Shown: piece by piece, positions 7,246-15,566 of the stretch
Layout: each line of letters starts with the position of its first letter
Numbering within the stretch: position 1 is the first letter of the stretch
From: an uncultured Lachnospiraceae bacterium
Lineage (GTDB): Bacteria; Bacillota; Clostridia; Lachnospirales; Lachnospiraceae
Direction: 5' to 3'
Length of the DNA stretch: 49,632 bases
NCBI GenBank assembly: GCA_910588295.1
Contig: CAJUQO010000022.1
Location: 1-49,632 of the forward strand
Notes under the pieces: model-generated
The model's input: the letters and a program-made list of their open reading frames with translations, nothing else
Database searches by the model: none
Told to the model about the DNA's origin: nothing
Position numbers and translations under genes: made by a program

Positions 7246-8106
7246 ATGCCATTAACCACATCGGCCACCATGCTGGCCGGCGCCCGGTCCGGCGGCTACG
7301 CCGTGGGCGCTTTCAACGTAGAGAATATGGAGATGGTCAAAGCCGTCATCGCCGCCGCCGAGGAACTTTCCGCTCCGGTCATGCTGCAGACCACTCCCTC
7401 CACCGTCAAATACGGAACCCTGGAAACCTACCGGGCTATCGTTGCCGCCGAGGCCGCAAAAGCCTCCGTACCCGTCTGCCTGCACCTGGATCACGGCAGC
7501 AGCTTTGAGCTGGCCGCCCGGGCAATCCACGCAGGTTACACTTCCGTGATGATCGACGGCTCCCATGAATCTTTCGAGGATAATATCGCCATCTCTAAAA
7601 AAGTGGCCGATATGGCCAACGCCTGCGGTATCCCTGTAGAGGCAGAGCTGGGTAAGGTAGGCGGTAAGGAAGACGATCTGGAATCTGAGGGCGACGCCAA
7701 CACAGACCCGGCAGAAGCCGCCGAATTCGTAAAACGCACAGGCGTCACATCCCTTGCCATCGGTATCGGCACGGCCCACGGCTTTTATGTAGGAACCCCT
7801 GTGCTGGACAAAAAGCGGGTGTCGGATATCCGCGAAGTAGTATCCGTTCCCCTGGTTCTCCACGGCGCCTCAGGTCTCAGCGACGACGACGTGCGCGAAT
7901 GCGTGCGGCGGGGCATCTGCAAGGTAAACTTCGCCACAGAACTGCGGGCCGCCTACACTGACGCCGGAAAAAAACTGCTGGCAGAAACCCCTGAAACCTT
8001 CGACCCGAAAAAGCTGGGCGCCGTGGGCATGGCCGCCGTCAAAGAACTGGTGAAAAACCGGATGCTGGTCTGTGGCTGCGACAACCGGGCGGGAGACTGT
8101 CTGTGA
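7246..8106 (+). CDS. class II ketose-bisphosphate aldolase (GatY/KbaY/Fba-like)
   Basis: This 286-residue zinc-dependent aldolase would split a ketohexose 1,6-bisphosphate into glycerone phosphate and glyceraldehyde 3-phosphate. Metal and substrate motifs are present: HLDHGSS, EAELGKVGG, GTAHGFYVG and LHGASGLSDDDV. Length fits the tagatose/fructose bisphosphate aldolase family. AGGAGG before the ATG supports the start. Its last bases overlap the GTG start of the kinase gene. Whether fructose or tagatose bisphosphate is preferred cannot be read from sequence; the GatD-like neighbour favours a tagatose-type route. Confidence 0.9.
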   Translation: MPLTTSATMLAGARSGGYAVGAFNVENMEMVKAVIAAAEELSAPVMLQTTPSTVKYGTLETYRAIVAAEAAKASVPVCLHLDHGSSFELAARAIHAGYTSVMIDGSHESFEDNIAISKKVADMANACGIPVEAELGKVGGKEDDLESEGDANTDPAEAAEFVKRTGVTSLAIGIGTAHGFYVGTPVLDKKRVSDIREVVSVPLVLHGASGLSDDDVRECVRRGICKVNFATELRAAYTDAGKKLLAETPETFDPKKLGAVGMAAVKELVKNRMLVCGCDNRAGDCL

Positions 8107-9614
8107 GCGCCTGTCTGCTGGGTATCGACATCGGTACCAGCGCCTGTAAAATTGCCATATTTGACCGCGGGGGGCAGGTTCTCTCCGCCGCCACAAAAGA
8201 TTACCCTGTCTACTACCCCCACCCCGGATGGGCGGAACAGAATCCCGAGGAATGGTGGACGGCCGTCTGCCAGGCCATAAAAGAGGCACTCCGGCAGGGT
8301 AAAATCGATCCCGGGGAAATCGCCGGGGTGGGCATCGACGGCCAGAGCTGGTCTGCCATCGCCGTAGATGAGGACGGCCGTATCCTGGCCAACACGCCCA
8401 TCTGGATGGACACCCGGGCCGCCGGCATCTGCCGGGAACTAAACGAGGCTGTCGGGGCTGACGCCCTCTTCGCCCTCTCCGGCAATAGCCTGCAGCCCTC
8501 CTATACCACTGCCAAGATACTCTGGTACAAGCGGGAAATACCCGAGGTTTATTCTCGAATCGACAAAATTCTGCAGTCAAACAGTTACATTGCCTACAGG
8601 CTCACCGGAGAAATGACGCAGGATCTGTCCCAGGGCTACGGCCTGCACTGTTTCGATATGCGAAAGGGTATATGGGATGAAACCATGGCCGAACGCCTGG
8701 GCATCCCTGTCCGTTTCCTGCCCCCGATCCATCCCTGCCACGAGATCATCGGGACGGTGACGGCGGAGGCCGCCGAAGCCAGCGGCCTGAAACAGGGCAC
8801 GCCCGTGGCCGCCGGGGGACTGGACGCCGCCTGCGGTACCCTGGGCGCCGGAGTGGTCCGTCCCGGAGAAACCCAGGAGCAGGGCGGCCAGGCCGGAGGC
8901 ATGAGCATCTGCATCGACCGGTACAAGGCAGACCCGAGACTAATTCTCGGCTATCATGTGGTTCCCGGCTGCTGGCTGCTGCAGGGCGGCACCACCGGAG
9001 GCGGCGGCGTCATGCGTTGGCTGGAAAAAGAATTCGGCGCTTATGAGCGCCTGATCGGGAAAGAAACGGGCAAAAGCTCCCTGGATCTCTACAATGAAGC
9101 AGCCGAAGCCATAGCCCCGGGCAGCGACGGCGTCATCTTCCTGCCTTACATGGCCGGGGAACGCTCCCCGATCTGGGATCCGAAAGCCAGGGGCGTCTAC
9201 TATGGCCTGGATTTTTCAAAGACAAAGGGGCACTTTATCCGGGCGGCCATGGAGGGGGTGGCTTTCGCCCTGCGGCACAACCTGGACACCGCGGAGAGCA
9301 TCGGCGCAAAGGCCGAAGTACTGCGGGCCATGGGCGGCTCCGCTAACTCTCTTCTGTGGACCCAGGTCAAAGCCGACGTAACCGGAAAAACCATCGTCGT
9401 GCCCGCCTCGGACACCGCCACCACCCTGGGCGCGGCCATGCTGGCCGGCGTGGGCACGGGCCTCTACAAAAATTTCGATGAAGCCGTTTCCCTTACCGTA
9501 CAGACCCGCCGCCGTCACGAGCCCAATCCGGCAAATCGAGAGATTTATGAGAAAAATTATCACACTTATCTGAAGCTGTATGAGCAGTTAAAAGACTTAA
9601 TGCAAGATACATAA
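8103..9614 (+). CDS. FGGY-family carbohydrate kinase (xylulokinase-like)
   Basis: A 503-residue sugar kinase of the xylulokinase/gluconate kinase family. The phosphate-binding GIDIGTSACK, the GIDGQSWS segment, AAGGLDAACG and PYMAGERSPIWDP are all present. It begins with GTG, overlapping the aldolase stop by four bases (GTGA), with GGGAG just upstream, so the two are translationally coupled. It would phosphorylate the ketose made by the neighbouring dehydrogenase; the exact sugar is not determined. The operon also has a PfkB kinase, which suggests two successive phosphorylations before aldol cleavage. Confidence 0.88.
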   Translation: MSACLLGIDIGTSACKIAIFDRGGQVLSAATKDYPVYYPHPGWAEQNPEEWWTAVCQAIKEALRQGKIDPGEIAGVGIDGQSWSAIAVDEDGRILANTPIWMDTRAAGICRELNEAVGADALFALSGNSLQPSYTTAKILWYKREIPEVYSRIDKILQSNSYIAYRLTGEMTQDLSQGYGLHCFDMRKGIWDETMAERLGIPVRFLPPIHPCHEIIGTVTAEAAEASGLKQGTPVAAGGLDAACGTLGAGVVRPGETQEQGGQAGGMSICIDRYKADPRLILGYHVVPGCWLLQGGTTGGGGVMRWLEKEFGAYERLIGKETGKSSLDLYNEAAEAIAPGSDGVIFLPYMAGERSPIWDPKARGVYYGLDFSKTKGHFIRAAMEGVAFALRHNLDTAESIGAKAEVLRAMGGSANSLLWTQVKADVTGKTIVVPASDTATTLGAAMLAGVGTGLYKNFDEAVSLTVQTRRRHEPNPANREIYEKNYHTYLKLYEQLKDLMQDT

Positions 9615-9630
9615 AAGGAGATGTAAGCCT

Positions 9631-10680
9631 ATGAAAGCAGCAGTTGTCTGTGCCAACGAAGACGTACAATATCTGGATGTGGAGGAGCCCCAGATCGGGC
9701 CTGGACTGGTTAAAATCCGCGTGAAAGCCTCCGGTATCTGCGGTTCCGATATCCCACGGGTACTGCATAACGGCGTCCACTTCTACCCCATTGTCCTGGG
9801 CCATGAGTTTTCCGGCGACGTGGTGGAGGTGGGCGAAGGGGTCTCCACCGTAAAGCCCGGCGACCGGGTATCTGGCGCTCCCCTGCGCCCCTGCATGAAA
9901 TGTGATGACTGCCAGAACGGCAACTACTCCCTGTGCAAGCACTACAGCTTCATCGGCTCCCGGGAGCAGGGCAGCAACGCCGACTATGTGGTCATCCCCG
10001 AATGTAATACCGTTCCCTTTGACAAAAGCATTTCCTATGAGCAGGGCGCCATGTTCGAGCCCTCCACGGTGGCCCTCCACGGCCTTTTGCAGAATGACTA
10101 CCGCGGCGGCGGCTATGTGGCTATCCTGGGCTGCGGCACCATCGGCATTTTCACCATGCAGTGGGCAAAAATATACGGCTCCCGCAAGGTGGTTGTTTTC
10201 GATATCAGTGAAGAGCGGCTGGCCCTGGCCGCCCGTATGGGGGCCGATGCCGTAATAAATACCACAAAAGAAAGCTATATGGAGGAGGCCATGGCCATCA
10301 CCGGCGGCAAGGGCTATGACTTTGTTTTTGAGACGGCGGGGCAGGTGCCCACCATGCAGACAGCCTTTTCACTGGCAGCCAACAAAGCTCGGGTCTGCTT
10401 CATCGGCACCCCCCACAAGGACCTGTCCTTCACTCCAGCTATGTGGGAGAACATGAACCGCAAGGAATTCAAGCTGACGGGCTCCTGGATGTCCTACAGC
10501 GCCCCCTTCCCCGGACGGGAATGGAGCCTGACCGCCCATTATTTCGCCACAGGGCAGCTCAAATTCGATCCAGCTTTTATCTACCGGAAAATGCCCATGA
10601 GCCAGGCCCAGGAAGCTTTCCAGCTTTACAAAACGCCGGGGCTGGTCAAAGGAAAGATATTGCTGATTAACGAAACCTGA
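9631..10680 (+). CDS. zinc alcohol dehydrogenase, GatD-like polyol(-phosphate) dehydrogenase
   Basis: A 349-residue medium-chain dehydrogenase. It matches E. coli GatD (galactitol-1-phosphate 5-dehydrogenase) closely from memory, sharing SGICGSDIPR, YPIVLGHEFSG, the structural-zinc cysteines CMKCDDCQNGNYSLC, FIGSREQG and GSWMSYSAPFPGREW. GCGTIG marks the NAD-binding fold. It would oxidise a sugar alcohol or its phosphate to a ketose. No PTS or other transporter is in the operon, so whether the substrate arrives phosphorylated is unknown. AAGGAGATG precedes the start. An 11-bp hairpin separates it from the next gene. Confidence 0.88.
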   Translation: MKAAVVCANEDVQYLDVEEPQIGPGLVKIRVKASGICGSDIPRVLHNGVHFYPIVLGHEFSGDVVEVGEGVSTVKPGDRVSGAPLRPCMKCDDCQNGNYSLCKHYSFIGSREQGSNADYVVIPECNTVPFDKSISYEQGAMFEPSTVALHGLLQNDYRGGGYVAILGCGTIGIFTMQWAKIYGSRKVVVFDISEERLALAARMGADAVINTTKESYMEEAMAITGGKGYDFVFETAGQVPTMQTAFSLAANKARVCFIGTPHKDLSFTPAMWENMNRKEFKLTGSWMSYSAPFPGREWSLTAHYFATGQLKFDPAFIYRKMPMSQAQEAFQLYKTPGLVKGKILLINET

Positions 10681-10687
10681 TAATAAC

Positions 10688-10720
10688 CGGCGGCGGCCCG
10701 GCCTGCCCCGGCCGCCGCCG
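10688..10720. other. intercistronic GC hairpin
   Basis: CGGCGGCGGCC and GGCCGCCGCCG form an 11-bp perfect stem with an 11-base loop in the 82-base gap between the dehydrogenase and PfkB genes. There is no T-run, so it more likely affects mRNA processing or stability than termination. Confidence 0.6.
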
Positions 10721-10762
10721 TAACCGCGAAAACAGCCAAGCCGGCATAGATAAGGAGGCCCC

Positions 10763-11692
10763 ATGCTGTTAACTGTTACTTTAAATGCCGCCATTGATAA
10801 GCGCTACGTGGTGGAAAATTACCAGACCGGCGAGGTGAACCGGGTAAAGGCCTGTACCTATACCCCCGGCGGCAAAGGCTTAAACGTCTCAAAGCCCGCC
10901 GCCATCGCCGGGGCCCGGGTCGTGGCCACCGGTTTTCTGGGCGGCCACGCCGGGCATTACATCGAAGAAGCCCTGGCCCCCTTCGGTATAGAAAGCGCTT
11001 TCTACCACCTGCCGGAGGAAAGCCGCTCCTGCGTCAATATCTGGGACGAAAGCAGCCGCACCCAGACGGAATTCCTGGAGCCGGGCTTTACGGTAAAGGA
11101 AGACGACTTTTCAGGCTTCCTGGACAAATTTAAGAAGCTACTGCCCGATGCCGGCGTGGTCGCCATATCCGGCAGCGTCCCGAAAGGGCTTAACGGCTCC
11201 GCCTACCGGCGCCTGGTGGATATCTGCAAAGCCGCGGGCAAACATGTCATTCTCGACACCAGCGGCAGCCTCCTTACAGAAGGCCTCAAATCACTCCCCA
11301 CCATGATCAAGCCGAATCTGGACGAGATCCGCATGCTGACCGGGAAGTCCTGCGGCGCATGGGAGGAAATCCTTGCGGCCGCCGAACAGCTCCATCGGGA
11401 CGGTATCCCCTATGTGGCCATATCCCTGGGGGGAGAAGGCTCCCTGCTGGTCTGTGACGAGGGCGCGTTCCGGGCAAGGGTGCCGAAAATACAGGCCGTC
11501 AATACAGTGGGCTGCGGTGATTCCATGATCGCGGGCCTCGCCCTGGGGCTTGGCGGCGGGCTTGCGGCCCCCGAAATGCTCCGTCAGGCCAGCGCCATCT
11601 CTGCCGCCGCCGCCCTGCGGGAGGAGACTGGATATTTTCTTCCGGCGGATCGGGACAGGCTGCTGCCGCAGATTGAAATAGAGACCTTGTGA
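10763..11692 (+). CDS. PfkB-family hexose kinase (1-phosphofructokinase/tagatose-6-phosphate kinase type)
   Basis: A 309-residue PfkB kinase. TLNAAIDKRY at the N-terminus, the PGGKGLNVS signature and NTVGCGDSMIAG with the catalytic Asp are present. The family makes ketohexose 1,6-bisphosphates from monophosphates, which is the substrate needed by the class II aldolase at the head of this operon. AAGGAGG nine bases upstream sets the start. The usual Asn in the PGGKGxNVA region is kept. Fructose 1-phosphate versus tagatose 6-phosphate cannot be decided. Confidence 0.88.
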   Translation: MLLTVTLNAAIDKRYVVENYQTGEVNRVKACTYTPGGKGLNVSKPAAIAGARVVATGFLGGHAGHYIEEALAPFGIESAFYHLPEESRSCVNIWDESSRTQTEFLEPGFTVKEDDFSGFLDKFKKLLPDAGVVAISGSVPKGLNGSAYRRLVDICKAAGKHVILDTSGSLLTEGLKSLPTMIKPNLDEIRMLTGKSCGAWEEILAAAEQLHRDGIPYVAISLGGEGSLLVCDEGAFRARVPKIQAVNTVGCGDSMIAGLALGLGGGLAAPEMLRQASAISAAAALREETGYFLPADRDRLLPQIEIETL

Positions 11693-11713
11693 AATTCAAT
11701 CACAAAACAAAAA

Positions 11714-11730
11714 TTCCGCCCCCGGCGGAA
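11714..11730. other. short intercistronic hairpin
   Basis: TTCCGCC, CCC loop, GGCGGAA: a 7-bp stem in the 60-base gap before the aldo/keto reductase gene. No T-run follows, so it is not a clear terminator. Confidence 0.4.
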
Positions 11731-11752
11731 CCTTAGAAAGGAGAATAACCAT

Positions 11753-12769
11753 ATGAGTGAGATTATCAGCCAGGATCTGATTCCTGTTATTAAACTAAAC
11801 TCCGGGGCCATGATCCCCGCCATCGGCATGGGCACTTTCGGCTCCGACCGTTTCAGCGCCGAAGAAGTATCCGCCGCCGTGTCCGGCGCCATCGTCTGCG
11901 GCTACCGTCTCTTTGACTGCGCCGCCTGCTACGGCAACGAAGACCGGATCGGCCAGGTCTTCCAGGATGCCTTTCAGAAGGGTATCGTAAAGCGCGAAGA
12001 CCTTTTCATCATGACCAAGGTGTGGAACGACATGCACCGCCATGTGGAAGAAGCCTGCAAAAAGAGTATCGCCGACCTGCAGTGCGGCTACGCCGATATG
12101 TATTTCATCCATTGGCCCTTCCCCAACTACCATGCACCGGGCTGCACTGTGGATTCCCGCAACCCGGATTCCCGCCCCTTCAGCGTGGAGGAATTCATGG
12201 ACACTTACCGGCAGTGTGAAGCCCTGGTGAAAAAGGGCCTGATCCGCCATATCGGTATCTCCAACATGACCATTCCGAAATTGGAGGCCGTGCTGCCCCT
12301 GATGGAGATCAGGCCCGCCGCCTGTGAGATCGAGCTCCACCCCTGCTTCCAGCAGCAGGAGATATTCGATTACCTGAGAAGCCACGATATCCTGCCCATC
12401 GGCTACATGCCCATGGGATCCCCCAAGAGGCCGGAGCGGGATATCTGCCCCGAGGATATCGCCGACCTGCAGATGCCCGAAATGGTGGAAATCGCCGCGG
12501 CCCACGGCGTACATCCGGCCCTGGTCTCCCTCAAATGGGCCCACCAGAGAGGCCAGCTGCCCATCCCCTTCTCCGTCCATGAGAGGAACTACATAAGCAA
12601 CCTGAAATGTCTCACCGAGGATCCCCTGACCGAAGAAGAGATGGCAAAAATCGCCACCCTGGAACGGGGCAACCGCCTGGTCAAAGGCCAGGTCTTTCTC
12701 TGGGAAGGGGCCGCGGACTGGCACGACCTCTGGGACGAAGACGGCGTGATCGTGGGGGGCGGAAAATAA
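11753..12769 (+). CDS. aldo/keto reductase
   Basis: A 338-residue NAD(P)H-dependent reductase of the aldo/keto reductase family. The catalytic tetrad is visible: DCAACYGNED (Asp and Tyr), IMTKVWND (Lys) and YFIHWPFP (His). The C-terminal half has the usual barrel and cofactor region. It would interconvert a sugar aldehyde and a polyol, which complements the GatD-like dehydrogenase: together they could turn an aldose into a ketose through its alditol (inference). AAAGGAG upstream supports the start. It is the last gene of the operon; no strong terminator is seen in the 33 bases before the convergent gene. Confidence 0.88.
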   Translation: MSEIISQDLIPVIKLNSGAMIPAIGMGTFGSDRFSAEEVSAAVSGAIVCGYRLFDCAACYGNEDRIGQVFQDAFQKGIVKREDLFIMTKVWNDMHRHVEEACKKSIADLQCGYADMYFIHWPFPNYHAPGCTVDSRNPDSRPFSVEEFMDTYRQCEALVKKGLIRHIGISNMTIPKLEAVLPLMEIRPAACEIELHPCFQQQEIFDYLRSHDILPIGYMPMGSPKRPERDICPEDIADLQMPEMVEIAAAHGVHPALVSLKWAHQRGQLPIPFSVHERNYISNLKCLTEDPLTEEEMAKIATLERGNRLVKGQVFLWEGAADWHDLWDEDGVIVGGGK

Positions 12770-12802
12770 CCGCTCTCTGCCCGCCTAGCAGCTTTTTCTA
12801 TA

Positions 12803-13552
12803 TTACATATACGCATGTTTTCCGTATCCGGCTATGCCGACCATGGCATCGGCATAGCCGGTCTTCCCGTCCATCTTGAGCTTACACCACTGATGTGTAT
12901 ATTGGTTTGCATTGACATGCTTCCACTTATACCCCATGCAGTCAAGAACCATACCCATCGCCCGGGTAGACCCCGCACAGGAATACTTCTTTGCTATGAA
13001 AACCCCATAAGCCAGCCGGTAGTCTCTACCTTTCATCGTATATTTGCAATCCTGACAGAACGTATACACAAAAAACGCAGCCTGCTGTACTCTGAGAAGA
13101 TCCGTGACGCCCTTGCCCTTTTTCTGTACGCATTTTGCGATCAGTTGCGCGACCCGTCTGGCATCCTTCGTCTTATTTCCCGTTTTCTTATTCGGTATCT
13201 TGTGGCACACGCCCTTATAATCAATCAGATAATTTTTATACCTTGCGACCGTAGCCATGCCGTTAAGCCCGTCAAAATAATAGGTTTTATTCTTGATTTT
13301 CTGGAGCCCGGTCTGCATGACGCCCTTTTTATTGAAATAGTATTTCCTGCCGCCAATCTTCTTCAGTCCCGTTACTTTGACGCCTTTTTTGTTGTAATAG
13401 TACAGCTTACCATTTTTCTCCTGCCAGCCTGTCGTGGGTTCTTTCTGGCCGGAAACGTCTTCCGTGGCCTGGGCGGCTTCGGGCGTTACCGGTATGCCCA
13501 GGAATAAAACGGCGCATAATACAACGAATACTGCTTTTTTCATAAATTTCAT
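12803..13552 (-). CDS. secreted cell-wall-binding protein with transglutaminase-like domain
   Basis: This 249-residue protein has a signal peptide (residues 1-30). Three cell-wall/choline-binding-type repeats with YYY/YYF aromatic patterns follow at about 40-97. The C-terminal domain has a Cys-His-Asp arrangement (KKYSCAGSTRA, then YTHQWCK, then GYADA) typical of transglutaminase-like folds. It may act as a cysteine protease or cross-linking enzyme at the surface; activity is inferred. Its ATG overlaps the stop of the TOPRIM-like gene by four bases (ATGA), so it is translated with a putative intracellular defence pair, an odd partnership. GAGAGGG lies upstream. The N-terminal three codons could be skipped (second ATG at 13543). 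Confidence 0.8.
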   Translation of the reverse strand: MKFMKKAVFVVLCAVLFLGIPVTPEAAQATEDVSGQKEPTTGWQEKNGKLYYYNKKGVKVTGLKKIGGRKYYFNKKGVMQTGLQKIKNKTYYFDGLNGMATVARYKNYLIDYKGVCHKIPNKKTGNKTKDARRVAQLIAKCVQKKGKGVTDLLRVQQAAFFVYTFCQDCKYTMKGRDYRLAYGVFIAKKYSCAGSTRAMGMVLDCMGYKWKHVNANQYTHQWCKLKMDGKTGYADAMVGIAGYGKHAYM

Positions 13553-14232
13553 AGGATCCCTCTCTTTCTTTTCACAATCCTTTTCTCCAGCTCATGGATA
13601 AAATACTGGTAGCTGGGCGAAGCATTCTTATGTAAACTCATATACCCGCCTATTTTATCTGCCCATTCACATTTTGCTTTTCCGATCACAGAATAGCTCC
13701 CGGCCGCTTTCTTTTTCAGTCTGGCCACTCCCTGCGGATAAACCATGTCTGCCAGTATCTCCCACGTGTCGCAGATGGCGTCCTGCTCATATTTTTTCAT
13801 ATGCTGCATCTTCACCCGGGGATAGGCGGCCCTGATCGCTTCAACATCTCCCAGTAACCATGCTTCCATCTCTTTTACCGCTATGCAAAAAGCATAGTCG
13901 CACAAGATCATGTTGCCAATCGCAATATTTTCCAGCTCTTTTCTAAAATGATCCACATCTCTTTTATCATTATCCAGGACAACCACCAATGCCGTCTGCT
14001 CCATGCCCTGCAGCTTCTTGTCAAACGCTCTCATATACATGGGAAGATCATTTAAAAGCTTTCCGGTTTTTCGCCCCAGCGCATTTCCGATTCTCCTGAG
14101 ATGCCCAATCCCTTTAAAAAACTTTTTATCCCATTCAATCTCCTCCTCCGTATACTTCTCTTCTATTTTTTCCATTACATGATCCACCAGAATTTTTGTT
14201 GATTCATCCTCAATAAGAAACTGGAAATACAT
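13549..14232 (-). CDS. TOPRIM-like protein (DUF4276-type) partnered with AAA ATPase
   Basis: A 227-residue protein with the acidic motifs of a TOPRIM-like nuclease fold: Glu in FLIEDESTK near the N-terminus, VVVLDNDKRD in the middle, and KEMEAWLLGD later. The layout matches DUF4276-type proteins, which are commonly encoded next to SMC-like AAA ATPases and resemble a split OLD-family nuclease. Family assignment is by motif only. The start abuts the ATPase stop (TAGATG) with GGAGG five bases before, so the two are expressed together. Base composition is more AT-rich than neighbours, which hints at transfer. Confidence 0.7.
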   Translation of the reverse strand: MYFQFLIEDESTKILVDHVMEKIEEKYTEEEIEWDKKFFKGIGHLRRIGNALGRKTGKLLNDLPMYMRAFDKKLQGMEQTALVVVLDNDKRDVDHFRKELENIAIGNMILCDYAFCIAVKEMEAWLLGDVEAIRAAYPRVKMQHMKKYEQDAICDTWEILADMVYPQGVARLKKKAAGSYSVIGKAKCEWADKIGGYMSLHKNASPSYQYFIHELEKRIVKRKRGIL

Positions 14233-15462
14233 CTATTCCTCCGTGTCCTCAAAATATTTACTGTACCACATATCTCCGAGCGCAACGCCCTCCTCTGCCA
14301 GTTCCCTGACAAACGCATACTCGGAAGCCCTCTTCGCTTCAGAACAGCCGTCACGTTTTTTTGTCAATACCCACACGTCATCCGGCCCCAGCGCATTGAC
14401 AAAAAACGGGCTGTGCGTTGTAATGAACAGCTGTTTTGAGAAACCGCTGCCCACATTGTTCTTCATCTCCTCCGCCAGCTCACCCAGGTAATGATGATAC
14501 AGGCCATTCTCCGGCTCTTCAATAAATACCAGCTGGCGCGGGTTTTTTTCATGTAAAAGCAGGTAATAGGCAAAAAGTTTCAATGTCCCATCCGACATTC
14601 TCTGAGAATAAAAAGGCTCTTCAAATCCTTTCTCATAAAAACGGAGCATCATCTGTCCATTATCAAACTTCTGCGGTTCAATCTTTTCAATCCCCGGCAA
14701 TTTTGACTGTATTTCCTGTAAAACTTTCTCAAACTCCCTCTTATTCTCCCGGTACATGTACTGTGCAACATTATTTATATTGCTCCCGATCCGATCCAGA
14801 TAGGCCTGGGGTGCCGCCGTCTGCAGCCTTCTGGCCGCATCCGGTGAAAAATAGCAGAGATACCAGCTTTTCAGAAATCCCAGAAATTTTTCAATGCGCT
14901 CATACTGCTTCATTGCACCCAGTGTAACGATACCCAGACGGCGGATATCCGAAAGCTGAACATCTATTTTTTTCCCCGTAATACTCCCATCATCACCCTG
15001 GCCGCTGTCATTTCCTTCAAACGCATATCCTGCCCCTTCCAGCAGATGCATAAACGACTTGGGGCGCCCATATTTCTCTATACGCTGACGGAGCCTTTCC
15101 TGCCTGACACAGGGGCGGCCGACATCATCCGGGCCGATCTCTATTTCATAGGTGATCGGCCTTGTCTTATGGGACTCACGGTAATACAGCTCAAACGAAA
15201 TGCTTCCCGCGGCTCCCTGAGAGATCAGCTTTTCAAATCCCCCTCTGTTGTTCGCGTCACAGGCGGCTTCTACCCCCATTTCCAGACAATCCGCTATAAA
15301 CCCAAACGCATCCGCAAGGGTACTTTTTCCATTGCCGCTCGGGCCGATCACAGCAACAAGATTGCCCAATGCGCGAGCCTTTTGATTTTCCCGGATCCTC
15401 CCCAGCACAACGTCTTTCAATACACCGTAATTTTGAATTTTTATGCCCTCTATTTTGCCCAT
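14233..15462 (-). CDS. SMC/ABC-type AAA ATPase, putative defence component
   Basis: A 409-residue ATPase of the OLD/AbiLi/RecF-like AAA group. Walker A is GPSGNGKST near residue 40, the ABC-like signature is RMSDGTLKLF, Walker B is LVFIEEPENGLY, and the H-loop is TTHSP. N-terminal IEGIKIQNYGVLKDV is typical of these proteins. With the TOPRIM-like protein downstream it forms a two-gene unit like anti-phage OLD/AbiL-type systems (established for the families, inferred here). GGGGG before ATG supports the start. It has its own promoter (15516-15544). Confidence 0.82.
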   Translation of the reverse strand: MGKIEGIKIQNYGVLKDVVLGRIRENQKARALGNLVAVIGPSGNGKSTLADAFGFIADCLEMGVEAACDANNRGGFEKLISQGAAGSISFELYYRESHKTRPITYEIEIGPDDVGRPCVRQERLRQRIEKYGRPKSFMHLLEGAGYAFEGNDSGQGDDGSITGKKIDVQLSDIRRLGIVTLGAMKQYERIEKFLGFLKSWYLCYFSPDAARRLQTAAPQAYLDRIGSNINNVAQYMYRENKREFEKVLQEIQSKLPGIEKIEPQKFDNGQMMLRFYEKGFEEPFYSQRMSDGTLKLFAYYLLLHEKNPRQLVFIEEPENGLYHHYLGELAEEMKNNVGSGFSKQLFITTHSPFFVNALGPDDVWVLTKKRDGCSEAKRASEYAFVRELAEEGVALGDMWYSKYFEDTEE

Positions 15463-15515
15463 AGATCCCCCTGTCCCATTATATTACCTGTAACAATTCT
15501 TGCTTTTCCTGTCCC

Positions 15516-15544
15516 ATTTTACCATCAGGCTGTTAAAAATGCAA
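15516..15544 (-). promoter_or_regulatory. promoter of the ATPase-TOPRIM unit
   Basis: On the minus strand TTGCAT is followed after 17 bases by TAAAAT, about 55 bases before the ATPase start. A stem (GGCTGTT/AACAGCC) overlaps it and could also end the upstream transcript. Confidence 0.45.
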
Positions 15545-15566
15545 TGAAACAGCCCATCAGCACTGT

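Noticed and set aside
10688..10720. Rho-independent terminator inside the sugar operon
   Set aside because: The stem is strong but no T-run follows, and downstream genes fit the same pathway.
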